Positions 12,393 through 24,218 of a stretch of 64,000 nt of DNA are shown here, piece by piece. The stretch's first letter is position 1; every line of letters begins with the position of its first letter. The DNA comes from Membranipora membranacea (taxonomy: Eukaryota > Bryozoa > Gymnolaemata > Cheilostomatida > Membraniporidae), in contig OU612067.1 in NCBI GenBank assembly GCA_914767715.1, forward strand, positions 16,621,001 to 16,685,000, written 5' to 3'. Made by a program: the position numbers and the translations under genes. The notes below the pieces were generated by a model. The model was not told the origin of the DNA. It saw only the letters and a list, made by a program, of their open reading frames with translations, and ran no database searches.

Positions 12393-15300
12393 CTATATAT
12401 GGTCAGCCGGAGGGGTGCTTCCGACAATAAAAGAAGGCTTCCTCGGCGTGCTGTTGCTCCCACCACTACTCATTCGCTGCCGTTCTCTGGCCGCTGCCGT
12501 CACACGTAGAGATGCCGTGTTAGAGGCTGGGATGAGAGGAGCGGTTACAGAGGGGGTTGGCATATCCGACGGTTCATCCTCTTGCTCTGACACAAGTCCG
12601 CTATCATGCGTGGCTGAGTCACACGCGCCGCTACTTATCGAACCGGTCTTGCCCTGGTTGTTTATCGAGCCGTAGTTTTTGACTACGCCATTTGCGCTAT
12701 TAGAGCATGTGTATTGTTCTCCTTCAGGTGTCACTAGAATATAATCTGTCTTACGCTTACGTACAAACAGTAGTGTTAGAAATGCTATGACGGCTACTCC
12801 GATCGGCACAAAAGCCATTATATTCTTATAGAAGGGCGCGCATGCAGCACAGCATGATCTGAAATATCACAGCAAAATTGTATGAACAATCCGTTTAATG
12901 CCTCGACTGTATAAAATTGAAAGTGTGAATGCGTTTTGCAATAGGATCATAGTTCAGCTTCATACTCAAACTAATATGAATAGCTCGGAGTACCTATTGT
13001 TTCCAAGTTCATACGGCAACATTTCATCAGCACAGGCACATTCAAGCTTGCAAGCAATCCCTTCCCCCCAAACCCATCAAGAAGTGACATTGTAGAACCA
13101 AAGCTTTGATGAAATGAGGCAATTAAATGTGTCGAGCAGGGTTGTATATGGGGTTGTCATAACCGAGGGCGGAGATGGATAGAAACAACCCAGGAAAGTT
13201 TCCAAGTACAAGTCGATGCGCGGCATTCAGAGTTTTGACCATCTTCTTATTATGAGTGGATAACTTCAAATTATCATTTAATTCACTCAATTGTACGACA
13301 TGCCAGATCAAAAAGAGCAGGGAACCAATACTTACTCTCCATATAAATGACTAATAAGCACAAAAAGAGTAAGCTAAAGTCTTACGAGTGAGTTTGCAGA
13401 TAAAAATAGGAGCCTGTTCAGAACAAGCCATTCCAGCAGCAGCAATGAAGATTAAGCCAATTAGAGAATAAAAGTTCAACAACTTACGCATTTTTGCAGG
13501 GATGTACTATTTGTATAATCTGTACAGCTAGACCGTTGGAGAGCTTGTCTGTAAAACTCATAGCACCATAGACAAAAGCTGCACTCTCCTATAAAACAGA
13601 AATTTCATCCTCAATGTCGCTATTTGTGCAATGAAAGTCATGATTTGGGGAGCTGAGAACCACTTTCCTATTGACAGCAGGCCGAAACATTAACTAATTA
13701 TGCAGCTGAACAAGGGCACCTCTTTGGCAGTCAAAAAATTTTCTCAGAACTCAACAGTCTACAGAAAAATGGGCTGTTGTTTGGATAGATAATAAAAATA
13801 ATGAGGGCTCTTTTGGATAAGGAAATGGAGTATGCAGTGTCCATGTCCCACTGAATAAACAATTTCTATGCTCATGGACCTTTTTCCCATAGTTTATGTA
13901 GATAAAACAAATTTTGTTTTTTAATTTTAAGGCATCACCAAAACTATTGGAAAGATCTGAAGGTGGAAAATGAAAACGTGAATGTTTAATGCAACAACAC
14001 ATAAAACATCAAGCGGTGGAGATTGACTATACATAAAATTGTTTTCAGAAGAAATTCAAAAAATTTCATTCCCAAATGGACGTACTGCTAAATTTTCAAA
14101 GAATGTTAGATGTTTTGGGGAGAAAGCACAGGCACCCAGATCAAGTTTGATCCAATTTGATCGCATTATAGTCAATTCATTTCCACTGATGAACCACAGG
14201 CAACATTTGCTTGCGGCTCGAAGGAAGGCAACCCCAAATACAAGAAAATTGGATCATACTTTATCTAAAGGCACAGCAGGCTTCTTGTAAAGTCAATAAC
14301 AGGTTATTGTGAAGACAACTGATGTTATTGCATAATATATACTGACTGTATTTTGGTCGATGAGATCAGCAGTGAGTGACAGTGATAGGATTAGTATTGT
14401 AGAGCCACCGATTCCGTTAAGTGCTCCGGCGACCATAACTAACGCCGTGTCTGTGTTGCTGTCAGGTTTAAGGAAATAAAACCACGTGCTCGCGCCTATT
14501 ATAAACATCAGGCCAGCTGAGTAGATTTTCTGGAACAGAATAAAGAATTCATTATACATATATTTCAATATAACTTGCTGATCAAGTCACAAATGACACA
14601 TAAGACCACACATAAAACAAATATATATGATATAATCTATTTATAAGGTAAAAAATAGACATATTACTTTGTCTATTATTTACCTTTGGGAACGCTGGTA
14701 CATTTATCAAACGAGAGTATTTATTGGAAAGAAGTGTCATATCACCTTAAGCTATATAGTGGTTAGGACAAATATAGAGTGATTGGCCAAATATAGAGTA
14801 AGAAAATTAAATGGCTAGAATATTTAAATAATTCTAAATGAAGAATTCCACTCTGATTTTTTCCTGGTTAAAAAGCGATGTTATCGTTTGAGAGATTACT
14901 AAACGCTGAGAAAAAAAGATCAAGTCCAATGTTCAACTCAGCCAAGTCACAAGTTCATGAAGTCAACTCATTTGTGACTTGTGACCTGACTAGAAATGAC
15001 TTGACTCCATATAATATACTTACTTTTTTGCCCAATTTCTTACTGAGGGCTTTGATTGGGAATGTGAAGATAAATCCCGATATATAAATCACAAGAGGTA
15101 CTATGGCTATATACTTCTACAATAGAGAATAACAACAAAGCGTCAGTTAGAGCTGTGGATGGTGTGATAGCTCAATCGGTAAGTTGTGTTGCTATTCACA
15201 GCGACACAACTGGTGAGGCAGTGGAGTTGATTTGTAGGCTTTAGTCCTCATGGAGCCCCTAGGTCCCTAAGTTTATCTAATTGCTGTTTGTGCTCGCATC

Positions 15301-18300
15301 CTGACGGCTGGAACTACAGCTACACAATCCCAGATGTCCCAGCAGTGGCTCATGCAAGCCCCATTAACCCTTTTATATTGTGATAAATAAGGTGGCAGTG
15401 ACTGAATTCATTGAGCTGGTTGGGATGCTAGTGCACGTTCCCGCCACCATTTGAGAATGGTGAGATGGCACAATGGGCAAGGAGGGAGTTCATACAAAGT
15501 TATGATGCGAGTATAGATTAGTTAGGCAAAATTTCAGCTATATTTCAAGCCCGTGGAAATTTCAAAGTTTTTTGTCCTGCGGATACTTTACTCCACTACA
15601 AAACATGCGTCACATCACTTCACATTACACACTTACCTTACATAGATTGAGACTCTCTGTCAGGTACATACTGAGATATACTTGTGAGAGGTTTACTATA
15701 AGTCTGGTACACATGTATAATAAACCAACCTACAATAATGGACGATATGGTTATCATATAGCTTGTTATTTTCAGGGTTTTTGAGCTTGAGATTGAATAT
15801 TAGATTGAATTCTACTTGCAACTGCTGCTTAACTTAAAATGACCAGATGTTAAAAATAAATGCGATGTCAGAGGATCCTAGAAAATGGGGGAGGGGTCTG
15901 TATTATCACCCTGGGAATTATGACACAAAACACAAATTCTGCTGTACTCAGCTTGAAAATTTAAGGGGATTCTTCGTCAGGAGTTTCCCTCTCATTTTCC
16001 TTGGACAAGATATGTTATTTTGGTTGCTCTACTGGTTAAGGTTCTTGCTCCTAACATAGCATGAAGAGTTGCAAATGCAAACACTACTAGCCTTGTGTAA
16101 TGCTCTCCTGCCAAAGAGAAGCATGGGACATTGCAAGTATGTGCCATAGGAATAGATCATAAAGATTCCAAGCTGATCTGACTTTATCTCGACTTACTAT
16201 GTAAAACTGTGATGTTTTGAGCCAGCATTTGACGTACATACGCCGCCTGACACTTGCGGTAAGTTCCTGTGAATCTTCTGAATCCTGACCAGTAGACTGC
16301 TCCTTTGTCCCCACATGAAATATCAGACTGAAGACAACTCCGATGCAGATCACTATAATCACCAGGTACTACAAAATAAAGGATATAAGATTTTTTTGAA
16401 TTCTCCTAGTCATCATCATCTTTGAAGCGGAGAGAGTTGTCCTATCTTTGGCACAGGTACTGGGACCCATAGTATTCATGCCGCACCGTAAACCCATGCC
16501 CGTAGGATATCTGGCTACTCTTATATATCGAAAGGCAGAGGGGGTTCTCTTTACTGTGTGGGGTGTGCAAACACACAGTGGACCGCCAGTATTTTTAGCC
16601 TGTTCCTCAAGGACCTGGCTAGGATGAATGGTGTGACAGTACCAAATCAGAAAAGACTCCTACTAAGCCCGTTCCCTTAATTTTACAATGAGTTGACAAT
16701 AGGTTCTATAACGATTACCATTAGCTCGCAATAATATGTGCCAATGAGTATGGAAGGATATCAAGGGGAGTAGTGTGCTTATTAATCTACTAGGGCCAGT
16801 GCTATCAAGGCAAGCCAAGGCCCAATCACGTTCCCCGATGAAGTCTTATCAAAACAATTTTTTCACTGACAACATTTCAAATTGAACCACCAGAGCAATT
16901 TGTGCTCTTTGAACTTCTGTCATAACATTTAAGTGACACATATGTAGAAAAAGTACACAAGGACTTTCTAATGGGGTCAGTTCTTTTTGTTCCAATACAC
17001 AGTCAATCATCACAAAAGTACTTTGTTCTGCCTGCTCGATTTCAATACTAAAATGGCTTTTTTAGGGTTTAAAGTTGGTCTCGCAACAGGAGTATTTATG
17101 TATGGGATAATCTTACTGCTATAATGGCAAAATAGAAATATACTTGCGATGTACGGCCAATGAGGCCAATGAGAAAAGCACATCAAATGAAACAAGACAA
17201 GTCATTCTTTTGCATTGATGGCCCGATCCCAGTACAATATATGTTCTGAGCATTTTTTGCCAGCAATGTAAATGTCTTCTATCGAACCCACACTATACGC
17301 TTTACTGATTCGCTTCGTTAAAACCGCCAATGTGTTACCAGAGAACCAACTCCATGGTACTACTAACAATAGACTGTCACATACCTTGAATGTGGAGCTG
17401 TCTTCTGGAGTGATGTCATCACCAGAGTTAAACCCGTGATTACTATTCAGTGATAAGAAGAGTAGCGCCAGTAGATACACCGTCAGGTTAGAGATCACTG
17501 TGAACGCGTATCTGTGTAACAAATAATATATTATATATCAGGAGTGACAGGAAATGAAGCATTGTGTGAAGTGAACATGAATGGAATGTTAATATAATTG
17601 CAATGTCATTTTTGAAATTAGTAGAAATGCATACGAGGTTTTGCAATGCTGCGTCAAATTTGAATTTAGAGCATTTCTCGACACTATTAACGGGCTATGA
17701 TGAAGCTATGATATGACATCTCCATAAAATAAAATTGGTATGAATGAAAACCAAACATGGAACGCCTCATTGTGGAATAGCATGGAAAGTTTTTTCCCCT
17801 AAGCTATGATCTATGGTGCTCTCTCTATGAACCAGGCGGAACCACAGGGTTTGTTGTCAAAGTTAAAGATGTTTTAGATTTGATGCAAGTAGATGTGACA
17901 CCCGTTATAAAAATAAGCTCGTAACCTAACCATTCAATTTTCTCTCATTTCAATGTCCTCTTCACTCAAACATACAGAACCCTCAGCTTCAAAATATTGA
18001 CCATAAACAAAAGTTCAGAGTAGCAAAGCGATTCAACTCATCCCAGAAACAAAACTCAGTCAACACATCGTTTGATATATCCCATAGACTTAATATACTA
18101 TAGTATAGTATATTATATAGATATATATGTATATTATATTAAGTCTATGATATATCCTAATAGATGATATCAAATTTACCACCACCACCATATCTGACAG
18201 ATTCTCAAATTCAGTGTAAATATACTTATAGAGGGTTAGGTTTTAATTTGAAACATGATGTGCCAACCAGTGTATGTGCTCCAATATTGCTATTCAACCA

Positions 18301-21300
18301 TACGTTTCCAACTTGATCAACATCGTTAATGATATTATATTCAATTTCCTTTCTGTTTTTTTTTCTATTTTTTTTTTCTGGCACTGAGTGCAAAACATTT
18401 CCAATATATATATAGGTCTTGGCATTTAGTTATCCATCATGTGTTGCCGTGACCTGAGACATCATCTGGACAACAAACCAGTAAAATGCTCAGTCACAGC
18501 AATTTATTTAAAAGTATTTTAGGATTTCTGTGAATTTTTTACTGAATTCTAGGTATCAATACTAGCCTTGTCACCCGACCATGGTTTTTGTGGCCCTTGA
18601 CAAGGCTAATTAGAACCACTATCCATAAGCCAACAGTAATTATCTCATCTTCTCAATTCTCTGCGTGATGACTTGACATTTCTATGAGGATGCATAAAAG
18701 AGAGAGATCTATATAAATTCTACCAATAAGTATCATGTATCTTTAACTAATCTGACTAAACCAATGGGTATTTAGTAGTCTGAGCCCCCCAAGACTTTTG
18801 CCCCTCGTCCGACGCTCCACCACCCCCCCCACGAGAGAAATTAGGTATTTAGTATCTTTCACTATACTAACAGTAAAAATAAGCACTGATTCCCTCAACT
18901 ATTCAATTTATTTGCATTTAATGAGTGGACAGTTCTATAACAGTTGCATCAAGTCGTCATAGATCAAATCGATAGTACTGTGAAGGCAAGATTGATCGAT
19001 CTATACTTAGACCAAGTATGGTCTAATTGCCTGTGTTCGGATTTGCTCCCACCCCACTGGTAACACTGCTGGGGCATGACCAGTGGATCGGAAGCTATTC
19101 GGAATGCAGGCAAATTGACCAAACTCTACCATTGTACTCAGTGGAAATGTTCAGGGATTTCCTAAAAGTTCATGGAGCCTTGTAGGCCAATACTATCTGC
19201 AGTTGCATTCTGAGAACCAAACAGATATAAAATTAAATTTTTGTGAAAATTTAAATTTGTTAAAATTAATGTAAAATTAAAATTGAAAAATAGACGTAAA
19301 CTAAAATTTTGGAGTTTTAAATCTATTATTACACATACCTGATGGAGTTGAGGCCGACTTTGTCGTGTTCGCAGGAGCTCAGAGACGGAATGAGTGAGAG
19401 ATGGGAGATCTGTGTGCTCGCCCAGCCAAACTGAAATATAACTATGAACGGCGCGTAGTATAGGACAGTCCAGTAGGAGTTACCGGGATACATGGTGTAG
19501 TAGGTCGGATCCTGTCCTATAGCCGGCATAAACACAAAAGCAAAACTCGCTGCCACACAAAGACTCCCTGTCAAATGAGAATAGAGTACGCAATACAGAC
19601 TTGGACATGATCATAATTGTATGAATATTACTTCCGTCAGAAAGAATATTCGTTCGAAAGATGGTTATTCCGGTTTAGTTCACTCCAGTGTCGGAACTTC
19701 GCAAAAACCTCTCTTTACTGTCCATCATTGGTTTCCAATTATAATTATGATGTAGTCTGAGTTTTCAGAAGGCTGCAAGTGCGGGTTTGTGGCATAACAA
19801 TATTATTGCCACAAACTCCAACTTGTTGCAATTAGTCGCTTATGATGCTATACGATGTAAGGTGCATGATCACCATAGCCATCAGCTAAAAAAATCTCTA
19901 TCAGAAAGCACTGTTCAGTAAATTTTCTAAATAAAAGTGAAGATATGAGTAGACCGGTTTTCCTGTGCCAAGGGCATAGACCGGGGGGCCGTCGGACGGG
20001 GGGGGGGGCAAGAGTTTGGGGGGGGGGGGCTCAGACTAGCATAGACCATAACGTACTTCTGTAGTAATGCAAATGTATTAAATAAACAGGCAGTGTAACT
20101 TGCACGAAAAATGAGTATATTAACCATCACAATCACAGGACATGATGAAATCGTGTTAGTTCAGTTTAGATAACCACTGGGTCCATGGTGCTTTCATAAC
20201 TCAGGTTATTAAAACTGAATATTTCAGATTGAAAATAGTGACATAACCATTGCCTTCATATCTGACAGTATATAATAGATAGACCCCTCTATCAATGACT
20301 ACTTGATATGTAATCTAGTTCTAGTATGTTTGCTTCTTTGGAGGCATGAAGTGTGGAGGAGAGGTATACACCTGAGGGTGCTGGGGCCGGAACAATCAAC
20401 TTTGAAAGCTCCCCCACTGGGATTCGAACCACCAATCGCCTGGCAGTGAATAGCTAACCAATTGCGCAATCTCGCCATCCCCAAAAAAGAATGGGTTATA
20501 AATAAACTAATTGTTACCTAATTTGTCTGTGATACATTGTTATACTAAATATAAACATCACATTATGAATAGATTACTGGAAACATCATAAAGGAAATAC
20601 ATTATCAACTATCATAGGTCTGATAGCCTGATTATTTTATCTGATGGTGTGGTTGGATTAAGTTTTTGGGATTCGGTTCTATCACATGATCTGGGGAACA
20701 TTAATTTCCATATTTTTAGTCCTATTAGTCAGGTAAAATAGCACAACAGTCAACAAGCGAGTGCAGTGCTTAAAGGTCAGATAACATGATAGCATATCCC
20801 CCACCTTCTGTCACCCTACAGCCTTGTCATGCGGCCACCAGTTTTTGTGTTTCGTTGGCCACGTGACAAGGCTTCTGTCACCATGTTTTCAGTAAATTCG
20901 GTTACTGAAAACCGAACAAAGCCGAACATAGGCTGAATTCTTGGACAAAAAAAAAGCGATATTACTACTACCACCTCAACAATCCAAGGCTAATGTCCTG
21001 GTAACAGCTTGCATGAATGAATACATATCGCAAATTGAGTATACTGCGTTACCTAACAGATGCCACGATTTTCTTTTGCCATATCCACAAAATCCGTTTA
21101 TTCTGTCAGATTCGTAACCCACAAATGGAGTGGCCAATGCATCCGCCACCTAAAACAGCGAATTAAAATAAATAAAAAAGTGTTATACATAAAATGGCTC
21201 AATAATATTCGAGGAAAAAATGGAATTTGGATGGATAAAGAAACGAGTATGCCGCATAGCAAAGTACAAGGCAACCTTAAAAAAAGGACATATGATGTCA

Positions 21301-23288
21301 TACTTAATCACTTGTGATTTGAAAGGTATTTCATTATTGTTGAACAATTTTAATTGCAAAAGTTTCTAGAAAATGGTCCAGGCCTGTCTATCTTCCTTCC
21401 CAGAACCCCTTTTGTTCACATGTGATTTGAAGGGTATTTCCTTATTTGTTGAAAAATTTTAATTGCTAAGGTTGGAAAATGCAAAATGACATGACATGAA
21501 TTAGATCAGACCAATGATCACCATTCACCACTCATGATGTTGGAGGTTGAACCTAAGCTGTACAGGAAATCTATATTGCATCAGACTGCTAACATTCCTA
21601 CTGGTTGGTTTTTTAATAATTGATCAAGTGATGACTGCTGGTATGTTTGAGAAAGTCACATGGCCAATGAGATGATTGATTCCAGTCGTTTTTTAGAACG
21701 CATGTTGAAAAAAAAACAAAATATAACAGCTAGTCAACCAAAATTCGAGTGCATTAATCACATGAGAACCACAAAAAAGACACATGACTGGCAAAATAAA
21801 AAATGTAATGATGTGGACTTTGACTCACTAAATCTGTTTTATAATGACTCTTCATTTTTCAGAATTCTGACAGACTTGAAAGTAACATGTAAAATAACTA
21901 ACAAATTGTACATAGTTAGCAGATGGCCTTGATCATCACCATTGTCTGCATAGTCAATCATATGACCTCTCTATGCTGCAAAGATTACAACTTTAAATTG
22001 ATTCATCAGAGTGCTGATTCAGATCGTGATAATGCTTATCAAATCAACACACGGGTATCTCTATAAAATGTCCTATAAATTTGAGTGAGTGGTGAGTGTC
22101 CTCAATGAAATATTATCGCGTTTACCAACCTTGCTGATAGCATGATAGTTTACTGGTAGCAAAATGAATGAGATTAAGTTTTGTCTATGCACCTCACATT
22201 AAAGTCCGATATCCACAGGTCAAATTATCCCCCCCACCTCCAAACATAAATGATAACAAGCCGCCAGCAGATACGCTCTTGATAGGAGCTCAACCATACT
22301 GCTAGTTTTGAAGACTACACCAGATAAATTATAACATACATAAACCTAGATACATGAATGCGATTAGGCTTCTTTTGGTTGTACCAAGTTCTGTTTTGGC
22401 AACATGTAATTGCTTTTTTGTCACTGTAACAATTATTAAAAGTAACTGATTTTCTATGATAAAATAAGCTGCTTTGGGCCGAGGAAATGACATAAGAAAT
22501 ATTTGCTGGTGAAAACTCTGTTTTGCTAAGGGATGGCAGACTTATGCGAGTAAACATATTGCAGTACGCATAATTGCTGTGTTATGGTCTCATTTTGACA
22601 CCATTTCTAGTCAATTGAACAAAATTTTGGTGCTCGGAGCTGAAGACCAAGATGATTCCCTCAATGACAGGAAAAGCAACACATAGTATCATATGGGCTT
22701 ACCTGTCCAATCAGAAGAAGGTTTCCGGCCATTATATTATTGAGGCCGAGCACTTTGTGGTAGAATATGAGTAAATATGTGAACCACATAGACGCGCATA
22801 AGTCATTGAGAACATGTCCCACTCCATAACTAAACCTGTATAACAAAAACCGAGACAGAATTAGAATTTAGAACTAAGAGTCATAGATAAGGTTAGCGTA
22901 TCTCAACAAGTCTTGTTGGTGGTGAGAAGGGGGTAGTGGTTCTCCCCAACAAAGCTTGTTACTAGATAAAGCTGAAGTGCAGCCTCAGATACATACAGTG
23001 AGCGGTGTAGAGCCAGGAGCGACAAGTGGAGGTAACATACTATCAATATCGTAAACTAGAAGCATGGAAAGAAGACATATACAAATTCTCTGAGGTTGAA
23101 GCAACCCTAGCTTTGGAGCAGATACTGAAATTGCTGGGCGTCAGGAAATGTCCTCATCAAAGCAGCAAATGGACCATCAAGTGCGATGTGAGTCAAAAAC
23201 ATTTATGTGATCTAATCAGCTGTGATCTCTGACTGACAGCTTACCTTCTCAGTACTGGTAGTCGGTATGCAGGCTGTTCGTCGGCCAT
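12393..23288 (-). CDS. MFSD12: MFSD12, major facilitator superfamily transporter
   Basis: Eleven exons in transcript order: 23288-23245 (ATG), 22835-22703, 21149-21053, 19567-19339, 17511-17385, 16368-16198, 15729-15637, 15116-15024, 14529-14347, 13588-13488, 12858-12393 (TAG). They total 1737 nt, or 578 residues. Diagnostic stretches match vertebrate MFSD12: [20 protein letters not shown] (TM1), [32 protein letters not shown], and [21 protein letters not shown] cysteine-rich loop ([12 protein letters not shown]) aligns with the human one. About twelve hydrophobic segments span residues 14-465. Family knowledge: MFSD12 is required for cysteine import into lysosomes and melanosomes and affects pigmentation. 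The last ~110 residues form a Ser/Arg-rich tail longer than in the human protein. The donor after the 14347 exon is ACA|GTCAGT. The gene is divergent from POLR2C. Confidence 0.95.
14139..14265. repeat. Hairpin repeat, family H1 copy 2 (diverged)
   Basis: GATCAAGTTTGATCCAATTT at the left and AAATTGGATCATACTTTATC at the right are inverted. The centre keeps TTTCCACTG. It lies in an MFSD12 intron. Confidence 0.6.
15155..15475 (+). repeat. tRNA-derived SINE (type a)
   Basis: Box A-like TAGCTCAATCGGTAAG is followed about 50 bases on by a weak box B-like GGAGTTGATTTG. A non-tRNA body follows (AGTCCTCATGGAGCCCC, CCCAGATGTCCCAGCAGTGG). No intact tRNA cloverleaf remains. It lies in an MFSD12 intron. 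The limits are approximate. Confidence 0.45.
16495..16660 (-). repeat. SINE fragment (type b), copy 1
   Basis: Shares with 25355-25555 the order GAAAGGCAGAGGGGG..CACAGT..CCAGTATTT, CCTGGCTAGGATGAATG, CAGTACCAAAT. The tRNA-like end seen in the second copy is missing here. It lies in an MFSD12 intron. Confidence 0.55.
18083..18149. repeat. AT-rich palindrome
   Basis: CATAGACTTAATATA at the left pairs exactly with TATATTAAGTCTATG at the right, around a TA-rich centre. It lies in an MFSD12 intron and could form a cruciform. Confidence 0.7.
18563..18608. repeat. Short hairpin repeat, family H2 copy 1
   Basis: TAGCCTTGTCACCCGACC at one end and GCCCTTGACAAGGCTA at the other form a ~13-bp inverted end around GGTTTTTGT. 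It lies in an MFSD12 intron. Confidence 0.7.
18776..18824 (+). repeat. C-run repeat, copy 1
   Basis: The order TCTGAGCCCCCC, GACTTTTGCCCC, CGTCCGAC is followed by a further C run. The same order occurs inverted at 19992-20041 and more loosely at 42752-42790. Confidence 0.55.
19009..19126. repeat. Hairpin repeat, family H1 copy 3
   Basis: The inverted ends (AGACCAAGTATGGTC..TTGCCTGTGTTCGGA and ATTCGGAATGCAGGCAAATT) flank CCACTGG..CCAGTGG. This is a clear sibling of the copies at 2187 and 51913. It lies in an MFSD12 intron. Confidence 0.75.
19984..20041 (-). repeat. G-run repeat, copy 2
   Basis: Two G runs of about a dozen, separated by CAAGAGTTT. The minus strand reads TCTGAGCCCC, AAACTCTTGCCCC, GTCCGAC, like 18776. 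It may form G-quadruplexes. Homopolymer lengths may be unreliable. Confidence 0.55.
20315..20482 (-). repeat. tRNA-derived SINE (type c)
   Basis: On the minus strand: GGATGGCGAGATTGCGCAAT (box A region), then GGTGGTTCGAATCCCAGTGG (a good box B). A body follows (GGGGCCGGAACA revcomp region, CACCCTCAGGTGTATACC). There is no anticodon arm of a working tRNA. It lies in an MFSD12 intron. Confidence 0.6.
20820..20873. repeat. Short hairpin repeat, family H2 copy 2
   Basis: AGCCTTGTCATGCGGCCA and TGGCCACGTGACAAGGCT are an almost perfect inverted pair around GTTTTTGTGTTTCG. Confidence 0.75.
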
Positions 23289-24218
23289 AACGCTTATGTA
23301 ATCCTCAGCACTGATCTAATTGATAACCTGCATAACATTATGAAATACATGTATGAAACTACTGGTATCGAATATAGTGAGATAAGTGAGTGAGACAATT
23401 TCCATAGGCCTATATTAAACAACAATACCGCATTTTGCTGCTGGTGGACAGCACAGTGACAATCTAAGAATACATTTTAGGTTGGACTCATCCTCAGGCA
23501 AGATGCACTAACCAACAGTAGGTTTTCAGTACTAGGTGCCTCAGAAAGCTTTGTAAAACAGCATCCATCAGGATGAGCCAAGGTGCATAGGATAGGCTAC
23601 AATGAAAGTTAGACAAGATCATGTCTGATCTTGGTCTGATCTTGGTTGATATATGGCTTTGTAAATTGTATAATTCAATGCTTTGATTGATGATTGATGA
23701 GTCCTTTATAGAAATACCTACACATACAACACACATTAGTAAGTAGTCACAACTCCACCAAACAATGACAACAACCAGGAACAAGTCACTCAAGTGGCTG
23801 ACCCAACCCTAAAATTCAGAACACTTGTGTGCCTGCCTTACAATAAGAAAATAAGACTTACTCTGTTAGTGAGAATGAATCAGGGAGGAGATTGTGTTCA
23901 TGTCTCTTTGTTTTGTGGTTGTTCACTGCACATGGTAGAGTTGGAAAAGATATTTACTCTCTTCAAAAAGCACCTTGTTTGTTTCCTCACACTTGAACAT
24001 GAATTTTGACTAAATAACGTGCTGATCATGTGACCAGCAAACCAGCTTGTTATGAAACTGTGTTAGCTAATATCATTGGTATAATTCTAGATGTTATATG
24101 ACTTTTCATTGGACTATTGGCATTTAAGAAATTTCATACCTCTAGAATCCAAAGAGTGGCACAACACTTATTTTCATATTGTCTTTTCTCCTTCAACAAA
24201 TACTACAAAAGGTTCAAA
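23289..24218. promoter_or_regulatory. Shared divergent promoter region, MFSD12 / POLR2C
   Basis: The two start codons face away from each other across 930 bp, so both promoters and leaders should lie here. I see no convincing TATA box or other named element. The placement is inferred from gene layout alone. Confidence 0.5.

Noticed and set aside
21660-21932. 90-codon plus-strand frame in an MFSD12 intron
   Set aside because: Lys/Asn-rich as expected from AT-rich DNA, with no domain and no splice partners.
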